Virus record (IMG/VR): IMGVR_UViG_3300030943_000007
Location: 1-64,000 of that record
DNA from: a virus
Strand: one strand, 5' to 3'
Length of the DNA stretch: 64,000 nt
Shown: positions 1 to 6,627 of the stretch, piece after piece
How the letters are laid out: every line of letters begins with the position of its first letter
Position numbering within the stretch: position 1 is the first letter of the stretch
Notes under the pieces: model-generated
Told to the model about the DNA's origin: nothing
The model's input: only the letters and a program-made list of their open reading frames with translations
Database searches by the model: none
Translations under genes and position numbers: made by a program

Positions 1-203
1 GCCTCAGGGACGCGGCGGACGGTGGCCCTGTGCTCGACCACGAGGCGGTCAGTGCTGGGGTCCCTGCGCTCTACGGAGGAGGTGGCCCCGACGGAGCCGG
101 AGACGGAGGCGTTGACGGCGGCGTCCTCGGCGCACTTGCGGCAGTCGCCACAGGAGCCGTGCAGGAGGTCGGTGATCTCGAAGTGGGATGCGGGTGCGGT
201 CAT
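1..203 (-). CDS. Unknown small protein with CxxC motif, truncated by the window edge
   Basis: This reading frame begins at an ATG at 203 and runs leftward off the window, so only about 67 codons are visible. The start follows an AAAGAG ribosome-binding sequence and an operator-like palindrome at 212-223. Residues 17-24 contain the motif SCGDCRKC, a plausible metal-binding cluster; the rest is Ala/Ser/Val-rich and not recognised. It lies directly after a small membrane-protein gene in the same leftward cluster. Function unknown; the gene call rests on the good start context, the compact spacing and the absence of stops. Confidence 0.6.
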   Translation of the reverse strand, partial: MTAPASHFEITDLLHGSCGDCRKCAEDAAVNASVSGSVGATSSVERRDPSTDRLVVEHRATVRRVPE

Positions 204-211
204 GGTGTGCT

Positions 212-223
212 CTTTCTTGAAAC
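212..223. promoter_or_regulatory. Operator-like palindrome, one mismatch
   Basis: GTTTCAAGAAAG on the minus strand matches the genome-wide GTTTCNNGAAAC element with one mismatch. It lies immediately upstream of the gene starting at 203 and next to the stop codon of the small membrane-protein gene. Confidence 0.55.
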
Positions 224-331
224 TCAGTGGAGGGCGTTGGAGACGGCGGCGGTGATGACGGTGAAGGCGGTGGTCCCGCCGAAGAGGATCAGGCACTCGA
301 CGGCGAGACGGAGCTTGGACGGGCGGGGCAT
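224..331 (-). CDS. Small membrane protein (35 aa)
   Basis: A 35-codon frame starts at an ATG (331) two bases after the TGA of the DUF6011-type gene, which implies translational coupling. The product begins MPRPSKLRLAVECLIL and residues 9-31 form one hydrophobic helix, so it should be a single-pass membrane peptide with a short basic N-terminus. No family is recognised. Its position at the distal end of an early unit suggests an accessory role, which is inference only. Confidence 0.6.
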   Translation of the reverse strand: MPRPSKLRLAVECLILFGGTTAFTVITAAVSNALH

Positions 332-332
332 C

Positions 333-866
333 TCAGAACCGCCCTGCGCAGTCCGGGCCGATGCCAGCGGCGCGGCTGGACTCGTCGGTGAGCGTGCGGT
401 GGCAGCGGCAGCAGCGACCGATCTCGCGACCGAAGCGGAAGCCCGCCTCGTGGATGTCCTCGGCGATCAGGGCCATGACCACGTCGCGGCGTGCGCCACG
501 GACGGAGTACCGCTCGTCGCTGGCGAGCTGGGAGAGGAACGTGCGGCCTGCCCAGCGGCCCTCGGTGGGGCGGTCCAGCTGGAAGAACGCGACGGCCTGC
601 GTGTCCCCGGGGACGGAGACGGCGTAGTAGCCAGCGGGGATGTCGGCGTCGGGCGCGACGTCGAACAGGGCTCCCGTGGTGGGGGCGAGGACGGCGACGC
701 GGGGGCGGGCCAGCAGGGTGTCGATCAGGGTGTGGGCCTGACGGGCGGTGAACCGGTCGAGGGCCTCGGTCACGAGCCCGGTGGTGTCGCGCTCGACGAC
801 CAGCGTCTGGAGCCAGCTCAGCTGGCGGGGGGTGATCGGGGCGAGGGTCCGGGTGGTGGTGCTCAT
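333..866 (-). CDS. DUF6011-type protein with C-terminal zinc-binding cluster (177 aa)
   Basis: The start is the ATG at 866, preceded by AGGAG and by promoter P1; a longer upstream frame runs through the promoter and is rejected. Residues 1-140 are unrecognised alpha/beta sequence. Residues about 146-177 contain CCRCHRTLTDESS and GIGPDCAGRF, which follow the DUF6011 pattern of CxxC, LT, S and GIGPxC, a small zinc-binding module common in actinobacterial and actinophage proteins of unknown activity. It is the first gene of an early transcript that continues into two small genes. The function is not known; the module often accompanies nucleic-acid-related proteins. Confidence 0.8.
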   Translation of the reverse strand: MSTTTRTLAPITPRQLSWLQTLVVERDTTGLVTEALDRFTARQAHTLIDTLLARPRVAVLAPTTGALFDVAPDADIPAGYYAVSVPGDTQAVAFFQLDRPTEGRWAGRTFLSQLASDERYSVRGARRDVVMALIAEDIHEAGFRFGREIGRCCRCHRTLTDESSRAAGIGPDCAGRF

Positions 867-905
867 GGTGTTCTCCTGCTTGGGCGTTGACCGCTTGATG
901 TCTCT

Positions 906-950
906 AGTATAGGACCATGGGCTGCTCGGTGTCAACTCGTTTCCGAAAAC
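906..950 (-). promoter_or_regulatory. Early promoter P1 with upstream operator
   Basis: On the minus strand a consensus -35 TTGACA (930-935) and -10 TATACT (906-911) are 18 bp apart. The palindrome GTTTTCGGAAAC (939-950, one mismatch) ends three bases upstream of the -35. The downstream AGAGACAT is shared with the other early promoters, and the predicted transcript starts near 899, giving a short leader before the ATG at 866. Confidence 0.85.
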
Positions 951-986
951 AACAAGAGCACCGGTCAGGTAGGTGGCCGGTGCTCT
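944..986 (-). terminator. Rho-independent terminator after the gene at 1036-1818
   Basis: A 10-bp stem (977-986 with 955-964, CCGGTGCTCT arm) is followed on the minus strand by the U-rich tract TTGTTGTTTT. The tract overlaps the P1 operator, so termination of one unit and control of the next are packed together. Confidence 0.8.
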
Positions 987-1035
987 CGGTACTGGCTGGA
1001 GGCTCCACCCCCATGATGTCCCCAGCTGTCTCAGG

Positions 1036-1818
1036 TCAGAACGGGCTCCCTCCCAGAGCCTCACTGACCTCGCTCTTCACGGTGTCGACCCACTCCTCCA
1101 GCTCGGTCTGGTAGGTGTCCCACTCGTCGCGGGTCTGCTCCCAGTCGCGCCAGTCGTCGGAGTCCTGATCGTCCGGCTCGTCACCGGGCTCACCCTCGGA
1201 GGGCTCGTCGGGCTTGTCGGTGATGTCAGTGCTCTCCAGCTCATCGGCGAAGCTCTCCAGCTCGTCGGCCTGCTCGTTCAGCTCGTCGCTGGCGGAGGTG
1301 GCGTGCTGGAAGCCGTCCTCGATGTTCTGGGCGGACTCCCGCTTCTCCTCGGCCAACTCGCGGAACGAGGCGGCGGCGTCGTTCAGGATCTCCTGCACGT
1401 CGTCCACCTCGGACTCGGAGGTGATCTCCTGCTCCTCGGCGTCGTAGACGATCTGGGCGCAGCGGGCGGAGAGGCTGTTGGACAGCTCCCAGACCTGCCA
1501 GTCGGGGCAGGTGGCGCAGCGGTACCGGGTGGTGCCACCGTAGGGGCCGGACTTCGGAGTCACGTGCTTGTAGGGCTGGCCGATCTCGATGTCCTTGCCG
1601 CACTTCCCGCACTTCCGGGCGGGCAGCGGCTGGGTCTTGTCGGTGACGGTGACCTTCATGACCACCGGCTTGCCGGTCTTCGTGGTCTTCTGGCGCAGCT
1701 CACCGTCGCGGCCCTTGACCATGACGGGCGTGACCTTCTGCTCGCCGGTCGCCTCGTCGATGACGGGGACCATCTTGAAGCGGGGCTGGGCCTTGGCGAC
1801 CCGGGTGATTCTGGCCAT
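1036..1818 (-). CDS. Unknown protein with N-terminal zinc ribbon and acidic coiled-coil tail (260 aa)
   Basis: The ATG at 1818 lies downstream of promoter P2. Residues 1-65 are basic (Lys, Arg, Val). A CGKCGKDIEIGQPYKH motif and a later CATC pair (residues about 70-105) form a plausible four-cysteine zinc ribbon. From about residue 120 the chain turns strongly acidic and helical, with Glu/Asp-rich heptad-like stretches ending in DEPDDQDSDDW. A basic head, a zinc ribbon and an acidic coil suggest a nucleic-acid or protein-binding early protein, but no family is recognised. It is a single-gene unit closed by the terminator at 944-986. Confidence 0.8.
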   Translation of the reverse strand: MARITRVAKAQPRFKMVPVIDEATGEQKVTPVMVKGRDGELRQKTTKTGKPVVMKVTVTDKTQPLPARKCGKCGKDIEIGQPYKHVTPKSGPYGGTTRYRCATCPDWQVWELSNSLSARCAQIVYDAEEQEITSESEVDDVQEILNDAAASFRELAEEKRESAQNIEDGFQHATSASDELNEQADELESFADELESTDITDKPDEPSEGEPGDEPDDQDSDDWRDWEQTRDEWDTYQTELEEWVDTVKSEVSEALGGSPF

Positions 1819-1852
1819 GACTGGCTCTCTCTCGTCTGGTAGGCGGGGGGTG

Positions 1853-1913
1853 CCCGCCTTGATGTCTCTATCTTAGGACCATCAAGGCGGGCGTGTCAAC
1901 TGTTTCCGGAAAC
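1853..1913 (-). promoter_or_regulatory. Early promoter P2 with perfect operator and inverted repeat
   Basis: The -35 TTGACA is at 1894-1899 and the -10 TAAGAT at 1870-1875 with an 18-bp spacer. A perfect palindrome GTTTCCGGAAAC (1902-1913) abuts the -35. Twelve-base inverted repeats (1853-1864 and 1881-1892) bracket the -10, which could be a second protein-binding site or a hairpin for read-through transcripts. Confidence 0.85.
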
Positions 1914-1918
1914 CCGCC

Positions 1919-2404
1919 TCAGGCGGAGAAGAATCCCTCGTGCTCGGAGCAGTACGTTCCCGTGGCCGCAACCATGGCAGCCATCACGAGCATCCCGGTA
2001 CGGGAGGTCGGGCTGATGTCCTGCCCGAGCATGACGGCGATCATGTTGTCCTTGGTCACGCCCTTGTCGATGGAGCTGCACGTGGTGTGGCCCAGTGTGC
2101 GCAGGGAGGCCATCTCGGCTGCCGTCGGCGTCTCCTTGGACAGGATCGGGATCAGTGCATCGAACCTGTCGTCGGGGCTCTCAGACTCGACGGTGGCGTC
2201 CTCGACAGGAGCTGCCGCAGCCGTGGTGGCAGGCACTGCGGGGGCTGTCACCGCAGCGGTGACAGGGGCCGTGGTGGGCCTGCCCATGAGGGAGCCTGCT
2301 CCCATGAGCAGGGCAGCGAGCACCACCCCGAGGGCGAGCTTGACACCGCCACTCATCGGCTTCTTGGGAGCTGGTTCGGGCAGGGTGTAGTAGGGATTGG
2401 ACAT
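1919..2404 (-). CDS. Membrane-anchored DUF732-like protein (161 aa)
   Basis: The chosen start is the ATG at 2404 after AGGAGG; upstream codons in the same frame have no ribosome-binding site. Residues 1-20 are cytoplasmic-looking and proline-rich, and 21-41 form a transmembrane helix or uncleaved signal anchor. An Ala/Thr/Val linker leads to a C-terminal domain with conserved-looking Cys (HTTCSSIDKG and TGTYC). The spacing of the two cysteines, the DALIPIL start and the LVMAAMVAATGTYC end resemble DUF732, a small extracytoplasmic domain frequent in mycobacterial and actinophage proteins. It would face outward, perhaps in superinfection exclusion or envelope modification, which is inference. 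Confidence 0.75.
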   Translation of the reverse strand: MSNPYYTLPEPAPKKPMSGGVKLALGVVLAALLMGAGSLMGRPTTAPVTAAVTAPAVPATTAAAAPVEDATVESESPDDRFDALIPILSKETPTAAEMASLRTLGHTTCSSIDKGVTKDNMIAVMLGQDISPTSRTGMLVMAAMVAATGTYCSEHEGFFSA

Positions 2405-2428
2405 GGTGCCTCCTGTTGCGTTGACCTT

Positions 2429-2440
2429 GTTTTCTAAAAC
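2429..2440. promoter_or_regulatory. Operator-like palindrome, symmetric variant
   Basis: GTTTTCTAAAAC is a perfect palindrome differing from GTTTCNNGAAAC symmetrically at two positions. It lies in the gap between the TOPRIM gene stop and the ATG at 2404. Confidence 0.5.
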
Positions 2441-2450
2441 GTACTGGGTA

Positions 2451-3362
2451 CTACTCGGCGGAGCGTTCCTCGACGAAGTCGGAGACCTCATCCCACAGGC
2501 TGGAGACCATCCGGAGCTTGTCGCGGCCCTCGGACTGCTCGTCCTGCCGGAGCTGGAAGGTGGGCCGGTGGATGTAGGTGTCGATCTCCTCGGTGATCAG
2601 GGCGTTCAGCGTGGCCGGATCAAGAGCGTCCAGCTCCCAGCTCTCGTCCCCGAAGCGCTCGATGTAGCCCTCGGCGCGGGAGTCGGTGAGCTTGGCCGGG
2701 TTCGGCGGCGGGCTGTACTGCTCGATCTGGTCATAGTTGAGCGCGATCCGCTTGACCGTGGTGCTGGCCCCGAAGAGCCGAAGGCGGTCCCGGATGTCCC
2801 GGGTCATGTCGATGCCGCTGGGGTCGTGGTCACCGAGGTGGACGACAACCATGTCCTGCCCCTCGTTCTCCCAGTACCGGTGGCGCATGGCGGCGGCGTG
2901 CATCTCCGACTGGGAGACGTAGCCACGGCAGGAGAAGTAGTTGCAGCCCCGGGCCTTGGCGGCGCGCTCGATGACTCCAGCGAGGGCTTCCTTCTCCACC
3001 CACACCTCGACGCGGGTGTCCTGCGTCTCCCACAGGTCGATGTAGAACTTGTCCACGACGGACTCGATGATGGCTGCCGGGTCGTCGTAGGTCTGGTTGC
3101 CTGCGAGGTACCGGGTGCGGTCCACGATGTAGTTCCAGTCCAGCAGACCGGCGCGACGGGCCTTGTCGATGACCGTGCCCAGCATCTTGTACTGGCGCTG
3201 GTTGTTCGGGATCTCGCCCCGGGAGACGAACTGGTAGTAGAGCTGCCGGAGCGTCAGGTCGTAGCCCTGCGCGCGGTAGTCGGCGCAGATCTGGTTGGCG
3301 GTCTGGATGAGGGCGAGAGAGGTGCCGGTGGGGTTCCAGTTCTCGTACTTGATCTTGGCCAT
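2451..3362 (-). CDS. Topoisomerase VI A/Spo11-like TOPRIM protein (303 aa)
   Basis: The protein starts at the ATG at 3362 behind AGAGAG. Residues 1-90 are a helical segment with LTLRQLYYQFVSRG, of the winged-helix type that precedes the TOPRIM fold in topoisomerase VI A-like proteins. Residues 118-190 carry the TOPRIM signature: an acidic VEVWVEKEAL strand (E123/E125) and LGDHDPSGIDM with D178 and D180 as metal ligands. A tyrosine-rich N-terminal segment could supply a catalytic Tyr, but that cannot be fixed here. Stand-alone proteins of this kind occur in phages and bacteria; their activity is not well defined. It is the main product of the transcript from P3 and may act in DNA nicking, repair or host-DNA metabolism. 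Confidence 0.75.
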   Translation of the reverse strand: MAKIKYENWNPTGTSLALIQTANQICADYRAQGYDLTLRQLYYQFVSRGEIPNNQRQYKMLGTVIDKARRAGLLDWNYIVDRTRYLAGNQTYDDPAAIIESVVDKFYIDLWETQDTRVEVWVEKEALAGVIERAAKARGCNYFSCRGYVSQSEMHAAAMRHRYWENEGQDMVVVHLGDHDPSGIDMTRDIRDRLRLFGASTTVKRIALNYDQIEQYSPPPNPAKLTDSRAEGYIERFGDESWELDALDPATLNALITEEIDTYIHRPTFQLRQDEQSEGRDKLRMVSSLWDEVSDFVEERSAE

Positions 3363-3372
3363 GGTTGGCTCT

Positions 3373-3384
3373 CTTTGTCGAAAC
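3373..3384. promoter_or_regulatory. Weak operator-like site in a leader
   Basis: GTTTCGACAAAG has two mismatches to the palindrome family. It lies in the untranslated leader of the TOPRIM gene. Confidence 0.25.
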
Positions 3385-3393
3385 GATGGTGGT

Positions 3394-3484
3394 CCCCGAG
3401 CCGAGCACGGGCTGCTCGGCTGCGTGAATGAATCTCGGCTCGGGGTGTGTCCTTATCTTAGGACACGAATCAGTGCGGTGTCAA
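3394..3484 (-). promoter_or_regulatory. Early promoter P3 and structured leader
   Basis: The -35 TTGACA (3479-3484) and -10 TAAGAT (3455-3460) are 18 bp apart, inside the end of the preceding gene. No GTTTC palindrome adjoins it. The leader of the TOPRIM gene contains perfect 12-base arms (3434-3445 and 3394-3405, CCCCGAGCCGAG), and a nested GCCGAGCA/TGCTCGGC pair competes for the same 3' arm. This arrangement could act as an attenuator or terminator. Confidence 0.75.
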
Positions 3485-3778
3485 CAGCTTGGGTGCCTTG
3501 CCCCGTGGGCGGTCGGCGAGGCGCTGGAGCACGGTGGCCCAGTTCTCGGCCTGCCATGCCTCCCATGCCCCTGCTCCGGCCTTGCTGACCACCTTGTGGC
3601 GGAAGACCTCCTCCAATGCGTGGTCGTGGTGGAACTTCAGGGCGTAGTCGACGTCGATCTCCACGTACTCCCGGCACTCGACGCACCACGCGAACGGAGG
3701 GTGCTCCCCGGCGTGAGCCACGAAGGCGCGGTCGACCGGGTGGTGGGTGCACTGCTCGGGCGGGATGCTCAGAATCAT
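3470..3778 (-). CDS. Unknown protein with Cys/His motifs (102 aa)
   Basis: The ATG is at 3778. The N-terminal half holds ECRE-type and CTHH motifs (QCTHHPVDR, WCVECREY), a plausible zinc site; the C-terminal half is helical with LKFHHDHALEEVF and a basic end. No family is recognised. It follows the 88-residue gene after a three-base gap and its end contains promoter P3, so the -35 of the next unit is read as coding sequence. Confidence 0.65.
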   Translation of the reverse strand: MILSIPPEQCTHHPVDRAFVAHAGEHPPFAWCVECREYVEIDVDYALKFHHDHALEEVFRHKVVSKAGAGAWEAWQAENWATVLQRLADRPRGKAPKLLTPH

Positions 3779-3781
3779 CTC

Positions 3782-4048
3782 TCAGCCGATCTTGGTGAAG
3801 CTGGTGAAGGTTCCGTCGGAGTGCTTGGCGGCGTGGTAGTCCGGTCCTTCGGTGGGGACCAGCTGGCCATCGACCTTGACCAGCCCAGCACCCTTGCGAG
3901 TGTTCCAGACCTTCAGGTCGAAGCTCGCGATGTTGGGATCGGCGAAGGCGTCGAGGACCATCTTGTCCACGACGTCCTTGCTCCGGAAGGTCAGCTCCCG
4001 GGTGGTCTGCTGGCCGTGGATGTGGGTGGCAGTGATCCGGATGAACAT
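3782..4048 (-). CDS. Unknown small protein (88 aa)
   Basis: The start is the ATG at 4048, which overlaps the TGA of the upstream gene as TGATG; the longer frame upstream is rejected because it overlaps two better-supported genes. The product begins MFIRITATHIHG and reads like a compact mixed alpha/beta protein, with KDVVDKMVLDAF in the centre. No motif or family is recognised. Tight coupling to its neighbours in the transcript from P4 supports the gene call. Confidence 0.7.
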   Translation of the reverse strand: MFIRITATHIHGQQTTRELTFRSKDVVDKMVLDAFADPNIASFDLKVWNTRKGAGLVKVDGQLVPTEGPDYHAAKHSDGTFTSFTKIG

Positions 4049-4176
4049 CAACGCACCTTCTTCTTGGACCACTTGGAGCGGCGGGCGTCCTCGGTACGGC
4101 GCTCGCGCGCCTCGGCAGCCATGTCCTTGGCGTAGTCCCGGCCCTCGTCGAGGTACTCGGTGATCGGCTCGTTCAT
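4048..4176 (-). CDS. Small basic helical protein (42 aa)
   Basis: A 42-codon frame runs from the ATG at 4176, three bases from the stop of the previous gene, to a TGA overlapping the next ATG. The sequence begins MNEPITEYLDEGRDYAKDM and ends SKWSKKKVR, one long amphipathic helix with an acidic start and a strongly basic end. It is too short for family assignment, but the position and overlaps make it a likely real gene. Confidence 0.65.
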   Translation of the reverse strand: MNEPITEYLDEGRDYAKDMAAEARERRTEDARRSKWSKKKVR

Positions 4177-4178
4177 GG

Positions 4179-4427
4179 TCAGTTCCCCTTGGAGCTGCGC
4201 TGGGCTTCCCAGCTGGTGAGCTGGGTCTTCTGGATGTCTTCGGGGAGGGCGTCGAACTCGTCGACCTCCATGAGGTAGCCGGACTTGAACTCGGAGCCCT
4301 GCGTGTCCAGCAGGGGACCGTAGGGGGTGACCGAGCCCTGCACACGCAGCATGTCGGTGATGGCAGCGGACCTGCCCGCGAGGAAGGCGGGGGTGGTCAC
4401 AAGCGTCTGGTACACGTGGTTCGTCAT
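4179..4427 (-). CDS. Unknown small protein, leaderless transcript (82 aa)
   Basis: The ATG at 4427 lies seven bases after the -10 TAAGAT of promoter P4 in the context TAAGATAGAGACATG, so the mRNA should begin at or next to the start codon. There is no room for a ribosome-binding site. Leaderless mRNAs are common in Actinobacteria. The product (MTNHVYQTLVTTPAFLAG) has no recognised motif. It heads a four-gene early unit. Confidence 0.7.
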   Translation of the reverse strand: MTNHVYQTLVTTPAFLAGRSAAITDMLRVQGSVTPYGPLLDTQGSEFKSGYLMEVDEFDALPEDIQKTQLTSWEAQRSSKGN

Positions 4428-4433
4428 GTCTCT

Positions 4434-4478
4434 ATCTTAGGACCTGTCTCTACCTTATGTCAAGTAGTTTCGGGAAAG
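4434..4478 (-). promoter_or_regulatory. Early promoter P4 with operator
   Basis: The -35 TTGACA is at 4458-4463, the -10 TAAGAT at 4434-4439 with an 18-bp spacer, and the operator GTTTCGGGAAAG is at 4467-4478 (one mismatch). The -35 includes the stop codon of the upstream gene. A second -10-like TAAGGT lies between the elements. Confidence 0.85.
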
Positions 4479-4939
4479 AGGTGATCGTCGTTGCGGCACT
4501 GGAGCTTCCCGCAGACCTTGCAGCGATCCTCGTCCCGACCCGTGGTGTAGTCGTAGCGTCCCGGCTGCCCCTTCTTGGGGGATGCTCCCCACTGTGCAGT
4601 CAGGGCGGAGTGCTCTTCCAGCCACTTGGCCTTGACCAGCTCCCACTGCCGGAGAGCCTCGCGAGCCTGCTCAGGGGTCGGGGGGACGTACCTGCGCTTG
4701 GACCTCTGGATGGTCTCCAGCAGGTCGTGCAGCCAAACCTCGTCAGCCTCATCCCACTCGTGGGGTGGAGTCCGGTCCCTGCTCGTAGCCCAGCGCAGGG
4801 CGAAGGTGGCCTCCTTGAGGAAGCGCCGCTCGATCCCGGCTGGGGTCTCAGCGAGCAGCTGCTCGGCCTCCTCAGCAGTCCCGGTCCAGAGGATGAGTCC
4901 CCAGACGTTGGACCAGTGCGGGCTGTCGAAGATGCTCAC
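4460..4939 (-). CDS. Unknown protein with C-terminal Cys/His cluster (159 aa)
   Basis: The start is a GTG at 4939 overlapping the preceding TGA as GTGA, with AAGGAGG just upstream. The chain is Trp/Glu/Arg-rich and mostly helical, with LLETIQRSKRRYVPPTPEQA in the middle. The C-terminus carries RCKVCGKLQCRNDDH, a short C-C-C-H cluster that probably binds zinc. No family is recognised. The operator and -35 of P4 lie inside its last codons. Confidence 0.7.
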   Translation of the reverse strand: MSIFDSPHWSNVWGLILWTGTAEEAEQLLAETPAGIERRFLKEATFALRWATSRDRTPPHEWDEADEVWLHDLLETIQRSKRRYVPPTPEQAREALRQWELVKAKWLEEHSALTAQWGASPKKGQPGRYDYTTGRDEDRCKVCGKLQCRNDDHLFPETT

Positions 4940-5313
4940 AACCCCTCCTTGAGGATGTCGCGGATGCGGGTGAGCTGGCTGAGGGACGCACGAGCGTAGG
5001 CCTTGAGCCCGTAGTTGTGCTCGACCCCCAACGTGCGAAGCTCGTCGCGAACCTCCTGTGAGGCGGCGTACTCGGCCCACCCCTGCTCGGTGTAGGCCGT
5101 GCGGGAGGAGCCGAACTTGACCCGCTCGTCACCACCAGCGATGGTGAAGGCGTGCTCACTCCACTTGTCTGCCTTGCCGGTGGAGCTGGCGTAGAAGTAC
5201 ACCCGGGAGACCCTGCTGACGATCAGCCTCTCGGCATTCATCTTGCGCCCCATGTCGTCGTAGGCGTAGATGACCTGCCCGACCTCGACGTGCATCTTGG
5301 GTCCGTCGATCAT
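4936..5313 (-). CDS. Unknown protein (125 aa)
   Basis: The start chosen is the ATG at 5313, two bases after the stop of the upstream gene; the frame extends further but overlaps that gene. The protein (MIDGPKMHVEVGQVIYAYD) has a beta-rich first half with VSRVSRVYFYAS and a helical C-terminus ending LTRIRDILKEGL. No recognised motif. It is coupled to the following gene by a GTGA overlap. Confidence 0.7.
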   Translation of the reverse strand: MIDGPKMHVEVGQVIYAYDDMGRKMNAERLIVSRVSRVYFYASSTGKADKWSEHAFTIAGGDERVKFGSSRTAYTEQGWAEYAASQEVRDELRTLGVEHNYGLKAYARASLSQLTRIRDILKEGL

Positions 5314-5314
5314 G

Positions 5315-5596
5315 TCAGAGCGCCTTGAAGGCTGTGGTGGCGGCGTCGACACGGGTGGCCGTACCGGGCAGCTTGAAGGTCACCATGTGCCACACGAGGG
5401 GGCTCCCGATCTGGCTGGTGAGCATCCCGTAGAGGGCGATGGCTCCGGTCATCATGCTGTAGGCCTCACGGATCGCCGCCTTGGACACCCCGTAGCTGGG
5501 GTGGTCCCTGCGGTTGCTGACCCGGCTGAGCATGGTGGAGGCGAGGGCGCGGATCTCGCGCTCGGCGAGGATGGTCTGTGCTTCGTTGAGGTCCAT
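5315..5596 (-). CDS. Unknown small protein (93 aa)
   Basis: The ATG at 5596 starts a mostly helical protein (MDLNEAQTILAEREIRAL) with a hydrophobic centre (MMTGAIALYGMLTSQIG) that is too polar at its edges for a confident membrane call. No family is recognised. It sits between two tightly spaced early genes in the unit from P5. Confidence 0.65.
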   Translation of the reverse strand: MDLNEAQTILAEREIRALASTMLSRVSNRRDHPSYGVSKAAIREAYSMMTGAIALYGMLTSQIGSPLVWHMVTFKLPGTATRVDAATTAFKAL

Positions 5597-5598
5597 GG

Positions 5599-6000
5599 TT
5601 AGCCCACAATCCGGGGGTTGAGGACGGCGTCGCCGTCGTAGTCGAGGGCCAGCAGGAACTTGTTCAGCATGGAGGCGTAGATGTCGTCCAGCTGGAAGTG
5701 GACGGTGTCGCCGACCACGGAGCGGCGGGCGGCGTAGCGCACGTCGATGTTGTAGAGGTCGTTGGAGTTCAGGGTGACCGTGACCCGCATGATCCGGGCG
5801 GAGGAGCCCCGAGTGCCGTCCTTGCGGAAGGCGATGATCTTGGCGAGGAAGGTGTAGCCGGGGAGGAAGAGCCCAGTGCCGGGCTCGTTGGACGAGACGG
5901 CAGCGGAGTGGAAGCCGAGGCTCATCTTCACGCCGGTCTGGATCAGGCGGCTGATCTCGGCTGCCACCTCGTGGGCGGCGACGGTGTCGGTGCGGTTCAT
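5599..6000 (-). CDS. Unknown protein, leaderless transcript (133 aa)
   Basis: The ATG at 6000 follows the P5 -10 by the same AGAGAC spacing seen at P4, giving a leaderless mRNA. The N-terminal 35 residues look helical and the rest beta-rich, with LPGYTFLAKIIAFRK and RVTVTLNSNDLYNIDV. No known domain is recognised. It is the first gene of the P5 unit, which runs on through the genes at 5315-5596 and 4936-5313. Confidence 0.7.
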   Translation of the reverse strand: MNRTDTVAAHEVAAEISRLIQTGVKMSLGFHSAAVSSNEPGTGLFLPGYTFLAKIIAFRKDGTRGSSARIMRVTVTLNSNDLYNIDVRYAARRSVVGDTVHFQLDDIYASMLNKFLLALDYDGDAVLNPRIVG

Positions 6001-6006
6001 GTCTCT

Positions 6007-6050
6007 ATCTTAGGACTAGGTTGGGCAGATGTCAACACGTTTCAGGAAAC
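6007..6050 (-). promoter_or_regulatory. Early promoter P5 with perfect operator
   Basis: The -35 TTGACA (6030-6035) and -10 TAAGAT (6007-6012) are 17 bp apart, with a perfect palindrome GTTTCAGGAAAC at 6039-6050. The operator centre lies about 44.5 bp upstream of the predicted start at 6000. Confidence 0.87.
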
Positions 6051-6290
6051 GAGCCTCAGCTCCCTTGGCAGGCGGTAGATGAACCGGAGCCTCTTGGGCC
6101 CACCCGCTGACAGCTCGATGACCAAGTCTCCGATGTTGAAGACCCGCCCGTACAGGCGGATGGGGCGCTCGTTCACAGTGAAGGGCTGGACCACCGGCAG
6201 GAGGCGCTTGTGTCCGTAGACCGTGGTCTCTACCAGCTCCCCCACCAGCGGCCACCACTCGTCCTCGGTGACCGGGGGAAGCTCAGGCAT
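6042..6290 (-). CDS. Unknown small protein (82 aa)
   Basis: The ATG at 6290 overlaps the end of the upstream gene by eight bases. The product (MPELPPVTEDEWWPLVGELV) is a compact beta-rich domain with an NIGDLVIELSAGG turn and a basic C-terminus. No family is recognised. Its stop codon and last codons are formed by the P5 operator sequence. Confidence 0.65.
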   Translation of the reverse strand: MPELPPVTEDEWWPLVGELVETTVYGHKRLLPVVQPFTVNERPIRLYGRVFNIGDLVIELSAGGPKRLRFIYRLPRELRLVS

Positions 6291-6588
6291 GGTTCAGGCA
6301 CCACGTCGCCATCATCTCCAGCTCGCGGGGCCACATAGGCATGGCCGTGCGCCCGGTCGCGCCGATGTCCTCGTAGAGGTAGTCGCGATCCACCGCTGCG
6401 CCGGAGGCCAGTGAGGCGAGGGCGCTGCCGACAGTGCCGGAGGACTGCCACCACGACGCGATGGTCTTGGCTGCCGCGTCGGACAGCTCACCGTTCTCCG
6501 TGGGGATGGTGCCGAGGGCGACGGCGAGGATCTCGTGCCGGGCCTGCTCGGATGAGGCTGCGGGCTCGGTGATCTGGATGCTGGCCAT
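6283..6588 (-). CDS. Unknown small helical protein (101 aa)
   Basis: The ATG at 6588 has an AGGAGG-like site upstream (CAACAGGAGGAACC) and lies downstream of P6. The sequence is Ala/Ser-rich and helical, with WWQSSGTVGSALASLASG and a closing helix WPRELEMMATWCLNHA. No recognised motif. Together with the next gene it forms a two-gene early unit. Confidence 0.65.
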   Translation of the reverse strand: MASIQITEPAASSEQARHEILAVALGTIPTENGELSDAAAKTIASWWQSSGTVGSALASLASGAAVDRDYLYEDIGATGRTAMPMWPRELEMMATWCLNHA

Positions 6589-6627
6589 GGTTCCTCCTGT
6601 TGTGCAAGCTGACCGCTTGATGTCTCT

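Noticed and set aside
3782-4345. Long form of the gene ending at 3782
   Set aside because: It would overlap two coupled genes; the ATG at 4048 overlaps the preceding stop and fits the local pattern.
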